From positions 24,211 through 88,210 of the forward strand of contig NZ_ATYV01000002.1 of NCBI RefSeq assembly GCF_000427865.1: 64,000 bases of DNA. The letters run 5' to 3'. A model generated the notes under the pieces. That model was not told where the DNA came from, ran no database searches, and saw nothing but the letters and a program-made list of their open reading frames with translations. This document shows positions 46,609-55,598 of the stretch, piece by piece. Each line of letters starts with the position of its first letter. Position 1 is the first letter of the stretch. The DNA comes from Corynebacterium sputi DSM 45148 (GTDB lineage Bacteria; Actinomycetota; Actinomycetes; Mycobacteriales; Mycobacteriaceae). The position numbers were made by a program, and so were the translations under genes.

Positions 46609-46627
46609 ATCTTTTAGGTGAACCTAA
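46609..46627. promoter_or_regulatory. Candidate DtxR iron box before the second siderophore-binding protein
   Basis: 13 of 19 positions match the consensus; the core TTAGGT-GA-ACCTAA is a clean short inverted repeat. It begins six bases after the AraC stop and about 120 bases before the next start. Confidence 0.55.
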
Positions 46628-46747
46628 CCCAGTGTCCTGCCCGCAACACTGATTGACGTTCCGGCGACACCGTGAGCCACGCGCCGCCCCTACTGTTCAT
46701 CGAGTTCAGACCGCAGGGCACGCGCCCGTTCACCAGAAAAGACTCAC

Positions 46748-47681
46748 ATGCGACACTCCACAGTTGCCGGTTTCATGGCCATCGCGGCCGGGCTCGTGCT
46801 CACCTCCTGTTCATCCGCAGATGCCTCGGCGTCCAACGCCCCTACCGACGAAATCGTGACCCCCGCCGGCACCACCATAGAGATGCCCGACGACCCGCAG
46901 GCAGCCCTCGGCTTCTACACCACCGACGTGGATATCCTCACCACACTGGGCGTTCCACTGTCACAGAGCCAGCCGATCCGCGACGAGTACACCGCGTTTC
47001 CGGAGTTCTTCGACCAGTCCAAGCTCGAGGGCCTGGACGCGTTCCACAACTACCCGGAGTACAACTTCGAGGGCGTCGCTAACGCTAACCCGGACTTCAT
47101 CCTCAACGGCCTGGGCTACGGACATCGCCCCGACGTATACCTACAACGCCTTCGACGGCGCCGACTGGCGCGACTCAGTATCGAAGGCCGCGGCGGACCT
47201 TGGGCGCGAGGACCAGTGGCAGGAATGGGAAGAGGAGTACCAGGCACGTGTCGATGAGGTTCGGGCTCGCCTGGATGAGGAAGGCATCGACCCGGTCGTC
47301 GCGTCGATCTCATTCTGGAACGACAAGGTAAATATCGGCTGCACCGGTGTACCGTGTTTGGTCTTCGCGGACCTGGGGCTGAAGATCGCTCCGCAGGCGA
47401 ACGCCACTGAAGACGGTCTGCAGGATGGAGAAGCCCCAGAATTGAGCGTCGAAGAACTAGGAACGCTAGAGGGCATCGACGTGGTCTTCGACTCCGCTGA
47501 CGAGGACGGCGTCATGTCTCTTAATGAGGAACAACTGACCCGGAACCCCCTGTGGCAGAACCTGCCTTTCGTAAAGGACGACCAGATTTACGCGTACAAC
47601 ATGGAGATGCAGTACGGTTCCCCCAGCGGTCAGATGGCCTTCCTTGAGGTCGTAGAGAAACCACTGCTGGGCGGGAACTGA
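46748..47681 (+). pseudogene. Second siderophore-binding lipoprotein, frameshifted
   Basis: The signal peptide MRHSTVAGFMAIAAGLVLTSC carries a lipobox (VLTSC). The first frame runs to NPDFILNGLGY, then an extra G at 47120-47121 shifts it. Removing that base restores DIAPTYTYNAFDGADWRD, then ADLGLKIAPQA and an intact C-terminus ending 47681 (about 310 residues). FecB/TroA-like fold. A single inserted base inactivates it, or the base is a sequencing error. It sits downstream of the AraC pseudogene and a candidate iron box. Confidence 0.83.
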
Positions 47682-47806
47682 TGAATGGCGGGCCGCTACC
47701 TGCGCTTACTGCATTACTGGGCATAGAGGACCTGCAATACTATTGAGGTCAATAGTTTCCTGGAGTTTCGGTTCCATTCCCACTGAGCCCTGACGAGGAG
47801 GTCCCC

Positions 47807-48427
47807 ATGCCCGACGCCTCCGGCACTTCCTCCATGAAACACGCACTCACCCATCCTGCAGTGTGGGTCTACGTGGCGTTTTCCCTCGTGACAATGGTCA
47901 TCCTGCAGACAGCGATGATCCTGCAGTCGACACCAGTGGCCGCAATCGCCTTCGCCGTCTATGCAGTGACGCATTGCGCCCGAGATCGAATCGTCCTCAT
48001 CCGCGACAGTGTCGCTCACCTAGCGGGACTGGGGCTAGCGCTAAGCACCGTGATCAACATCCTGGTGGCACTGATCGTCGGTGAGGTGGCCGAGCGGATC
48101 CTTCTGGGACGCGGCGATGATTTCATGGACGCCGCCTTGATCACCGGCATCGCCGCGATCCTCGGAGTGCTGTACGCACTGTTCAGCGCACTCGTTGGAG
48201 CCTTCAATGTGTGGGGCTTGATGACGTTCCGGAAGCGCTTCGGACCCGACTCCCCATGGAAGCCGCTGATGATCACGGCTGTGGTCTCTACCGGGATCGG
48301 CATCATGGCATTCGTAACGTACAACCTGATCTGGCACGCGGGACACGACCTATACCTAGTCGGAGTCTGGCTCGTGATGCTCGCGATCCGACTCGGCGGG
48401 GACTTTGCGGTGTCCCGGACCGTCTAG
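47807..48427 (+). CDS. Hypothetical membrane protein
   Basis: A 206-residue protein with about five or six hydrophobic segments (for example WVYVAFSLVTMVILQ, LGLALSTVINILVALIV and TGIAAILGVLYALFSALVGAF). ATG 47807 has GAGGAGG six bases upstream, so expression is likely. It is transcribed alone and convergent with a lipoprotein gene, with a long palindromic repeat in between. I do not recognise the family; no transport or catalytic motif is visible. Confidence 0.7.
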   Translation: MPDASGTSSMKHALTHPAVWVYVAFSLVTMVILQTAMILQSTPVAAIAFAVYAVTHCARDRIVLIRDSVAHLAGLGLALSTVINILVALIVGEVAERILLGRGDDFMDAALITGIAAILGVLYALFSALVGAFNVWGLMTFRKRFGPDSPWKPLMITAVVSTGIGIMAFVTYNLIWHAGHDLYLVGVWLVMLAIRLGGDFAVSRTV

Positions 48428-48485
48428 CGCGGGTGGAACTGCTCGCTTGTGCCTGTCTGAAGACTGCGGGCGCTAAACCCCGTCA

Positions 48486-48569
48486 TGGTGCACCCCGTCA
48501 TCGGAGGAATTCCCGGATCTTCGACCTGGGGAAATGCGACACTCAGTCCTCCCATGACGGGGTGCACCA
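48486..48569. repeat. Palindromic repeat element, copy A
   Basis: Two 23-base arms (48486-48508, 48547-48569) pair with one mismatch: TGGTGCACCCCGTCAT-GGAGGA against its complement, with a 38-base loop. A second copy at 60760-60843 lies in the opposite orientation, and both share GCATTTCCCCAGGTC in the loop. It sits between convergent genes here. A REP/MITE-like mobile repeat or a structured RNA are possible; no T-run argues against a simple terminator. Confidence 0.8.
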
Positions 48570-48625
48570 ATGCGGGGTCGACTTTTCGACCGGGTAGTCC
48601 GACTGCCCGGCCCTGACTCGAGGGA

Positions 48626-49231
48626 CTACTGGTCGACGAAGTACGCGCCGATCGGCTCGCCCTGCGTGGTGATCAGACGATCCGAGCCGGAGATGGTGAA
48701 CCCGGCGTCGCCGTTTGTGCATTCAAGGGTCGCCTCGTCGACGGCAGCACACGTCGTGCCGTTCAGGCTGACCTGTTGTCCGGCCATCAGGCTGGCCGGG
48801 GCAGCCGGGATTCCCTCGAACAGGGTGTAGTCCACTCCGTCGGAACCGACGAAGACCGCACCAGGTCGGCTTGGGTCCAGCGGCGGGACCTGGATATCGG
48901 GGACGTCGTCAGGCGCAGTACCGATGCAGATCACGCCTTCCTCGCCGAGTGCACACTCGCCAACGGTGCCGTCGGTCTCGTACTTGAAGACGTACCCGGT
49001 AGGCGCAACGAAGGTCTCAATGTCGACCTCCTCGTACTCCGACTCCGAGGCTTCAGACGTGGTGTTTCCGTCAGAGTCGGCGACCGTTTCAGAGTCGGTG
49101 GAGGTCTCTGCGGTGGTTTCGACCTCGGTGACGGTGTTGTTATTGCCGTCGGTTCCACATCCCACCAGGAATCCGACGACGGCCAAGGCGCTGATCGACC
49201 CGAGTATCTGTGCTCGGCTGCGTGTGCTCAT
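48626..49231 (-). CDS. Corynebacterial lipoprotein, hypothetical
   Basis: A 201-residue exported protein. The signal IRSRAQILGSISALAVVGFLVGCG-type segment ends in lipobox VGFLVGC, so Cys25 would be lipidated. A Thr/Glu/Ser-rich linker of about 45 residues leads to a domain beginning FVAPTGYVFKYETDG, with two cysteine pairs (C-E-C-A-like ECALGEEGVIC and TCAAVDEATLEC) that probably form disulfides. This resembles small conserved cell-envelope lipoproteins of corynebacteria. Transcribed alone on the minus strand; ATG 49231. Confidence 0.72.
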   Translation of the reverse strand: MSTRSRAQILGSISALAVVGFLVGCGTDGNNNTVTEVETTAETSTDSETVADSDGNTTSEASESEYEEVDIETFVAPTGYVFKYETDGTVGECALGEEGVICIGTAPDDVPDIQVPPLDPSRPGAVFVGSDGVDYTLFEGIPAAPASLMAGQQVSLNGTTCAAVDEATLECTNGDAGFTISGSDRLITTQGEPIGAYFVDQ

Positions 49232-49333
49232 AGCGATAACTTTCCCACATCCGACCCCTAGTTAACAGAGTTGATGCAGCGGAATCGGTGAAATGGCCAT
49301 GTTTCTGGGCGGCCCGATGACCGCCGAGATCCC

Positions 49334-49564
49334 TTACGGAGCGACGCCGACCCGACCGGAGTCCGGAAGATCGCACACTGCGGCCAGCCCTAGCTCTGCG
49401 GATCGAGCTGCTGTCGGCATTGAGCACGTCCAATCTCCGAGTTCTTGAAAGTTTGTGTTTCCACCATCAATATTCACTGGAGTGTTGAGGTATTTCTCCA
49501 TAATTAGGCGCCCTTCGGCGCAGTTGACTTCACCGTCTACGACCGTCACCTCATTGCCGTCCAA
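49334..49564 (-). pseudogene. C-terminal fragment of a secreted lipoprotein
   Basis: A 76-codon frame (from TTG 49564) reading VVDGEVNCAEGRLIMEKYLNTPV, GNTNFQELGDWTC and TPTAARSAELGLAAVCDL, which looks like the C-terminal half of a mycobacterial-type secreted lipoprotein domain with paired cysteines. It has no signal peptide, and a TAA lies nine codons upstream in frame. Sequence homologous to lepA begins about 12 bases upstream, so its 5' part was apparently lost or displaced when the lepA fragment arrived. Confidence 0.55.
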
Positions 49565-49575
49565 ACCTCGTTTAC

Positions 49576-50531
49576 GTACTGCTGCGCGTTATCGCGTTGG
49601 TGCAGAGAAGGTATCGACAACCTCTCCCTGAAGAAGGATGTCGACCTTCACCAGATCAGCGTTCTGCTCGCCGGCTTCCTCATAGTTCAGCGAGGCGTAG
49701 CCCTTGGTACGAGACTTCAGCAGGTCGAAAAAGTCGAAGATGATCTCCCCCATGGGCATCTTGTACCGCAGTTCGACGCGATCCTCAGAGAGGTAGTCCA
49801 TGCCCCCCATCTCACCGCGCTTCTGCTGGCACAGTTCCATAGTTCCGCCGATGAACTCAGACGGAACGATGATGGTGCACTTGACCATCGGCTCCCAGAT
49901 CTCCCTAGGCTTTCCGTCCGGCCAGTCAGCAGGGTTAGAGACGCGCTTCTCTGTGCCGTCTTCAGAGACAACGCGATAGACCACGTTCGGTGCCGTAGAG
50001 ATCAGATCAAGGTCGAACTCACGCTCCAGACGCATTCGGGTGATCTCCATGTGGAGAAGACCAAGGAAGCCTCCACGGAAACCGAAGCCTAGGGCGACAG
50101 AGGTCTCGGGTTCGAAGGTGAGGGAAGCGTCGTTGAGCTGGAGCTTTTCCAGCGCGTCGCGAAGGTCCGGGTAGTCCTCCTGGCTCATCGGGAAGAGCCC
50201 GGAGTAGACCATCGGGGTCGGGTCTGCATAACCCGGCAGAGCATCCACTGCTCAGTTCTTAGCTGAGGTGACGGTGTCACCGACCTTTGACTGGCGGACA
50301 TCCTTCACACCAGTGATGAGGTAGCCGACCTCGCCGACGGAGAGTCCGTCGCACTTCTGAGGCTTCGGGGATACCACACCAATCTCAGGATCTCGTGTTT
50401 GGTGCCAGTCGACATCATCTGGACCTACTCGCGCGGGGTGAGCTTGCCGTCGACGACTCGGATGTAGGTGACCACGCCACGGTAGGTGTCGTAGACGGAG
50501 TCGAAGATCATCGCACGGGCAGGAGCAACAG
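49576..50531 (-). pseudogene. Partial, decayed second copy of lepA
   Basis: About 955 bases homologous to the middle and C-terminal part of intact lepA (53816-54774), same orientation. The protein similarity is very high (for example [15 protein letters not shown] and [13 protein letters not shown]), with many third-position differences, so it is not a fresh duplication. It carries several lesions: TGA where intact lepA has NGA (near 50250), TAG replacing the Gln after PRE (near 50427), and a one-base loss near 50383. Homology ends abruptly at both sides, with no start and no GTPase domain. Together with intact lepA it forms direct repeats around the restriction-like gene. Confidence 0.9.
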
Positions 50532-50695
50532 GTTCAACATCGGGCGAGGAGTTGATGACCCATCCCTGCTGCTGGTGCCGTACTAACTTTCCGACTTTCG
50601 AGGCGGTCAAAAAAACACGGAATCTCGATGTCTAAAATCATTTCGGAGCCAGTAGTGAATTGGTGCACTTCTACTAACGACAGGACTGATCGCCA

Positions 50696-52780
50696 ATGGT
50701 CGCAGCCCAAGAAATGAATCTTCAGGACATTCTGGAGGGGACAAAGCAGTACATCGTTCCGCTCTACCAACGTCCATACCAGTGGGGAAAGCAGCAGCTT
50801 GAGGCTCTCTGGAACGACATTGTAGAGCTCACTGAGGATCGAGCAGACGGCGCACGCAGCAGCCACTTCATCGGCTCGCTGGTTCTGGCTCCGCCACCTG
50901 CAGCCGTTGCTGGGGGCGTCGCTACCCACTTAGTGGTTGACGGACAGCAGAGACTGACGACGCTAACGCTCCTTCTCGCCGCCATCCGCGACCACCGCGA
51001 TGAAGTCGAGCCAGAAGACCACGCCGGTGAAGAAATCCAGAACCGGTTCTTGGTCAACAGTTATAAGAAGGGCGCTCAGCACATCAAACTAGTTCCCACC
51101 CAAGCCGATCGCGCGGCATATCAGGCCGTGATCAACCGTTTCCCTGACTCTGGCGGATCCGACTCCATTGGTGAGGCTTACCGCTTCTTCCGCACGAAGC
51201 TCGCGCACATCGACGATCCGGACGACCCCGACGACATGGCGGCGATCCAGGAGGCGGTCGTTGAAGGACTATCTCTTGTTTCTATCAGCACCCATCCGGA
51301 GGATAACGCCCACCGAATCTTCCAGTCGCTCAACAACACAGGGTTGAAGCTCACTCAAGGCGATCTACTACGCAATTACATATTCATGCGATTGCCGGAA
51401 TCCGGAGATGACGCCTACGACCGTTATTGGAAACCTCTTCAGGCTCGACTAGAGAATGACCAGATCGAATCACTCTTCTGGGTCGATATCGCCTCATCAA
51501 AACCACTTGCGAAGATGAGCGATACTTTCGTCCTTCAGCAACGGCGGATGGATGCGCTCACCGGCGAGGAGGCGATCCTTGAGGAGCTCGCACGCTTTAC
51601 AAAACTGGCTGAACTCTACGAATTGATTCTGAACCCGCAGTTGGAAAAGGATCAAAGCGTCCGGCACAGACTGCAGCGGTTGCGTGATTGGTACGTCAAC
51701 ACCACCCATCCGATCCTCCTCAACCTACTAGCCAAGCGAGATGACGGAAGTATCTCAAGTAAGGAGCTCGCCAGCACGATCCTCGTCCTCGAGGCCTTCA
51801 TCATCCGTCGCTTCCTCACAGGTCGACCGACTCAGGGTTTGAATCGCACATTCCGTGAGGCTGCAGGAATCTTTGAAGGAGTTGACGACACTGCAGAACA
51901 CCTACAGCGATGGCTCTCAACCGGTCGAAAGCACTACGCCGGGGACGATCAACTTCGTGAGGCAATCAAGGAGCAGCCCTACTACCTCAACGGCAAGCAG
52001 GCGCACCGACCGCTGTTCCTCCGCTGGTTAGAGGAAGAGTTCGACTCCCGAGAGCCGATCGATACGACCTCATTGTCGATCGAGCACGTCATGCCGCAGA
52101 CTCTGAGCCCCGAATGGAAACACACGCTGAAGGAACGACACCCAGATCAATCTCTCGAAGACCTGCATTCGGCCAAGAAGCATGTGCTCGGAAACCTGAC
52201 GTTGACTGGTTACAACTCGAAGCTCAGTAACCGAGGGTTCGACTGGAAACGTGAAGAGATGAGCCGTTCGGGTCTTCGGCTCAGCGCAGGCGTCGTCGAA
52301 AATGATTCATGGGGCCCCGATGAGATCGATGCGCGTGCCGACGCCTTGGCTGACCTAATCTGTGCCGCATGGCCCGGTCCGGTGACAACCGAAACTGAAA
52401 CCACATCCTCAGCACCGGTCGTAGTTCAGGACCCAAAGTGGCAGAAGCTACGGGAAGTACTCCTCGCTATTCCGAGCGGGAGATGGACCAGCTTCGGAGA
52501 AGTCGGAACGATCGTTGGCGCCGGAGCACGGCGGGTCGTCAACCACCTCTCGGAAGAAAAAGTGCCAAATGCGCATCGGGTGCTCTACCGCAGTGGGGAA
52601 GCTTCGGACTCCTTGCAGTGGCACGACCAGCAGGAGACTCGATCGCTTCAAGAAGTTCTCAAGCTGGAGGGCGTCGAGTTCAGCAGTAGAGGAAAGGCTG
52701 TGGACAAGCAGTTCATCTCCGCTGAGGAGCTGAGCGCACTACTGGACCCGGAGATCGAAACCGCGATACTGGTTGACTAG
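50696..52780 (+). CDS. DUF262-DUF1524 (GmrSD/SspE-like) protein with alkyltransferase-like C-terminus
   Basis: A 694-residue putative modification-dependent restriction protein. The N-terminal DUF262 domain has YQRPYQWGK and VDGQQRLTTL (D82-R86), the ParB-like nucleotide-binding motif. An HNH-type DUF1524 nuclease domain follows with SIEHVMPQTLSPEW (H464) and HVLGNLTLT. The last 110 residues resemble the DNA-binding half of O6-alkylguanine transferases (IPSGRWTSFGEVGTIVG, NHLSEEKVPNAHRVL); the catalytic Cys of PCHR is replaced by Ala626, as in alkyltransferase-like proteins. ATG 50696 has AGGA about ten bases upstream. It lies between two lepA copies, alone on the plus strand, and looks acquired. 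Target modification unknown. Confidence 0.85.
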   Translation: MVAAQEMNLQDILEGTKQYIVPLYQRPYQWGKQQLEALWNDIVELTEDRADGARSSHFIGSLVLAPPPAAVAGGVATHLVVDGQQRLTTLTLLLAAIRDHRDEVEPEDHAGEEIQNRFLVNSYKKGAQHIKLVPTQADRAAYQAVINRFPDSGGSDSIGEAYRFFRTKLAHIDDPDDPDDMAAIQEAVVEGLSLVSISTHPEDNAHRIFQSLNNTGLKLTQGDLLRNYIFMRLPESGDDAYDRYWKPLQARLENDQIESLFWVDIASSKPLAKMSDTFVLQQRRMDALTGEEAILEELARFTKLAELYELILNPQLEKDQSVRHRLQRLRDWYVNTTHPILLNLLAKRDDGSISSKELASTILVLEAFIIRRFLTGRPTQGLNRTFREAAGIFEGVDDTAEHLQRWLSTGRKHYAGDDQLREAIKEQPYYLNGKQAHRPLFLRWLEEEFDSREPIDTTSLSIEHVMPQTLSPEWKHTLKERHPDQSLEDLHSAKKHVLGNLTLTGYNSKLSNRGFDWKREEMSRSGLRLSAGVVENDSWGPDEIDARADALADLICAAWPGPVTTETETTSSAPVVVQDPKWQKLREVLLAIPSGRWTSFGEVGTIVGAGARRVVNHLSEEKVPNAHRVLYRSGEASDSLQWHDQQETRSLQEVLKLEGVEFSSRGKAVDKQFISAEELSALLDPEIETAILVD

Positions 52781-52788
52781 CTTTCGTC

Positions 52789-53399
52789 CTACTTCACCTG
52801 AATGAACCGCTCTGCCTTCTTCGGAGCAGCTGCTCGGTTCTCCAGGTTCCGCCGAGGGTTCCGCTCATCTGGGCGTTTACCCTGGGGTTGGCCTGCGATC
52901 CTGTACGTGGTGATATGGGCTTGATCGACGGACATGCCGCGCTTTTCGATGAGGAACCTTCGAAGCGTTCCCGCATCCCGGTACTCTCCCGCTGCCCACA
53001 CAATCGTGGACGGCCTCAGAGTAGAAAGGGTGACGTCGCAAGCGAATCACTTGTAACCGGGATTTGGGGTAAATGTCCTTTGTCCGCATCGATTCCAATT
53101 ACGTCGACTTCAACTTTTGGAGGCAGAGCGTCAAGCGTTGCGGCTTCTGCGGGTAGCGCTGAGTTATCGGCAATCATCAGCGGGTGGTCGCTGATCGGTG
53201 CCAGCCAGGCTTCGCTCGCTCCTCGCCAAATCCCTTCGTCGCCCGGCTGCGCCGACGTCGACCAGGTAGATGCGAGCCCATCTAGATGCTTTACGACTTC
53301 CAACTCCACACCACTCTCGCCAACTCTCCGCATCGAATAGCTACGAACTTGAGGCATGCGAAATGGTGTAGATCTTTTTAGTCGCCTGAAGTGAGTCAA
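52789..53399 (-). pseudogene. Siderophore-interacting protein, truncated and frameshifted
   Basis: Two frames together give most of a SIP/ViuB-like FAD reductase. The upstream frame (53399-53016) has VRSYSMRRVGESGVELEVVKHL, a GLASTWS FAD-domain stretch and APISDHPLMIADNSALPAEAATLD. The downstream frame (53001-52789) has WAAGEYRDAGTLRRFLIEKRG and the terminal TYRIAGQ. They are joined by a frameshift at about 53010. The N-terminal 80-100 residues of a normal SIP protein are missing. A remnant inside the lepA-flanked segment; convergent to the DUF262 gene. Confidence 0.8.
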
Positions 53400-53543
53400 A
53401 TACGATCGCCAGAACGTCGCGATGGGCGGAAGCGCAGTCGGCCCGTCTGCTCAGTATGGCGCCTCAGGTGGATAATAGTGCCAATTCTCTTCTTCGAAGC
53501 CCAAGGTAACCCCAGACTTCGACTGACCTCGCTGATGTTTCAG

Positions 53544-55385
53544 CTACTCTTCATCCGTACTAAGCGCAGCCACAAACGCCTCCTGCGGCACCGACACCGT
53601 GCCGATGTTCTTCATCCGCTTCTTACCGGCCTTCTGCTTCTCCAGCAGCTTGCGCTTACGAGAGATATCGCCGCCGTAGCACTTAGATAGAACGTCCTTA
53701 CGGAGTGCACGGATGTTCTCGCGGGCGATGATCTTCGAACCGATTGCAGCCTGAACTGGGACTTCGAACTGCTGACGAGGGATCAGTTCCTTGAGCTTCT
53801 TGGTCATCTTGTTGCCATACCACTGCGCATTGTCGCGGTGGACGATGGCAGAGAAGGCATCAACGACCTCTCCCTGAAGAAGGATGTCGACCTTCACCAG
53901 ATCAGCGTTCTGCTCGCCGGCTTCCTCATAGTTGAGGGAGGCGTAGCCCTTAGTGCGGGACTTCAGCAGGTCGAAGAAGTCGAAGATGATCTCGCCCATG
54001 GGCATCTTGTAACGCAGTTCGACGCGATCCTCAGAGAGGTAGTCCATGCCACCCATTTCGCCACGCTTCTGCTGGCACAATTCCATCGTTCCGCCGATGA
54101 ATTCCGACGGGACGATGATGGTGCACTTGACCATCGGCTCCCAGATCTCGCGCGGCTTTCCGTCCGGCCAATCTGCTGGGTTAGAAACGCGCTTCTCTGC
54201 GCCGTCTTCTGCAACGACCCGGTAGACCACGTTCGGAGCGGTCGAGATCAGATCAAGGTCGAATTCGCGCTCAAGGCGCATTCGGGTGATCTCCATGTGG
54301 AGAAGTCCAAGGAAGCCCCCACGGAAACCGAAGCCGAGGGCGACGGAGGTCTCAGGCTCAAAGGTGAGAGAGGCGTCGTTGAGCTGCAGCTTTTCCAGCG
54401 CGTCGCGAAGGTCCGGGTAGTCCTCCTGGCTCATCGGGAAGAGCCCGGAGTAGACCATTGGAGTCGGATCCGCGTAACCCGGCAGAGCTTCCTCGGCGCC
54501 GTTCTTTGCGGCGGTCACGGTATCTCCAACCTTTGACTGGCGGACATCCTTCACGCCGGTGATGAGGTAGCCGACCTCACCTACCGACAGTCCGTCGCAC
54601 TTCTGCGGCTTCGGGGAGACGACACCGATCTCAAGGATCTCGTGCTTGGTGCCGGTCGACATCATCTGGACCTGCTCGCGCGGGGTGAGCTTGCCGTCGA
54701 CGACACGGATGTAAGTGACCACGCCGCGGTAGGTGTCGTAGACAGAGTCGAAGATCATGGCTCGGGCAGGAGCCTCAGAGTCGCCGACCGGTGCAGGAAC
54801 GAGCTCGCAGACGCGGTCCAGAAGTGCGGGGACGCCTTCGCCGGTCTTACCGGAGACGCGAAGCACGTCCTCCGGCTCACAGCCGACGAGGTTTGCCAGT
54901 TCCAGGGAGTACTTCTCAGGATCTGCGGCCGGCAGGTCGATCTTGTTGAGGACCGGGATAATCTCAAGTTCGTTCTCCATCGCCAGGTAGAGGTTGGCGA
55001 GGGTCTGGGCTTCGATGCCTTGGGCGGCGTCGACAAGCAAGATGACGCCTTCACATGCCTCCAGTGCACGGGAGACCTCATAGCTGAAGTCGACGTGACC
55101 GGGAGTATCGATCAGGTGGAGGACAATCTCTTCGCCTTCGTGTTCACCGGACTTCGGCACCCACGGCAGCCGGACGTTCTGAGCCTTGATCGTGATGCCA
55201 CGCTCGCGCTCAATGTCCATGTTGTCCAGGTACTGGTCCCGCATGTCGCGGTCCTCGATCACGCCGGACATCTGCAGGATGCGATCCGCCAACGTCGACT
55301 TACCGTGGTCGATGTGGGCGATGATGCAAAAGTTCCTGATCTGCTTGGGATCGGTGAACGTCTTGGCCGCGAAGTTCTTGGTCAC
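53544..55385 (-). CDS. lepA: Elongation factor 4 (LepA), intact copy
   Basis: A 613-residue translational GTPase that acts on stalled ribosomes. G1 is AHIDHGKST, the effector and G2 region [13 protein letters not shown]3 [10 protein letters not shown]4 NKID. Domains II and III and the LepA-specific C-terminus ([30 protein letters not shown]) are complete. Start is GTG 55385 (VTKNF). A decayed partial copy lies 3.3 kb away. It is in the usual actinobacterial neighbourhood with rpsT, holA and comEC, so this is the native copy. Confidence 0.95.
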   Translation of the reverse strand: MTKNFAAKTFTDPKQIRNFCIIAHIDHGKSTLADRILQMSGVIEDRDMRDQYLDNMDIERERGITIKAQNVRLPWVPKSGEHEGEEIVLHLIDTPGHVDFSYEVSRALEACEGVILLVDAAQGIEAQTLANLYLAMENELEIIPVLNKIDLPAADPEKYSLELANLVGCEPEDVLRVSGKTGEGVPALLDRVCELVPAPVGDSEAPARAMIFDSVYDTYRGVVTYIRVVDGKLTPREQVQMMSTGTKHEILEIGVVSPKPQKCDGLSVGEVGYLITGVKDVRQSKVGDTVTAAKNGAEEALPGYADPTPMVYSGLFPMSQEDYPDLRDALEKLQLNDASLTFEPETSVALGFGFRGGFLGLLHMEITRMRLEREFDLDLISTAPNVVYRVVAEDGAEKRVSNPADWPDGKPREIWEPMVKCTIIVPSEFIGGTMELCQQKRGEMGGMDYLSEDRVELRYKMPMGEIIFDFFDLLKSRTKGYASLNYEEAGEQNADLVKVDILLQGEVVDAFSAIVHRDNAQWYGNKMTKKLKELIPRQQFEVPVQAAIGSKIIARENIRALRKDVLSKCYGGDISRKRKLLEKQKAGKKRMKNIGTVSVPQEAFVAALSTDEE

Positions 55386-55598
55386 GTAGGAGCCACTTTC
55401 ATGGCATGAGCGCGTTGATCCAGGCGGTCAGCCGGTCACGCGGGCGCTTTGGTTCGGCCCGGGCACGCATCATGCAGTCGTAGAGCGAATACAGTCCCAT
55501 CAAGGATAGCCGGTCAGCACCTGCGGATGGCAGTTGTATAAGAGGACTCTGCTGGACCTGCCGAGAATACGATCGCCGATGTGTCTGAACTGTGCGAA
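55386..55598. other. Intergenic region between amidase and lepA
   Basis: A 213-base minus-strand gap that contains a 33-codon frame (55399-55500, MGLYSLYDCM...) ending [14 protein letters not shown]. It may be a gene remnant; it has no convincing ribosome site. The lepA promoter should also lie here. Confidence 0.3.

Noticed and set aside
55399..55500. A 33-codon frame upstream of lepA
   Set aside because: Too short and without ribosome site or recognisable domain to call a gene; could be a remnant.
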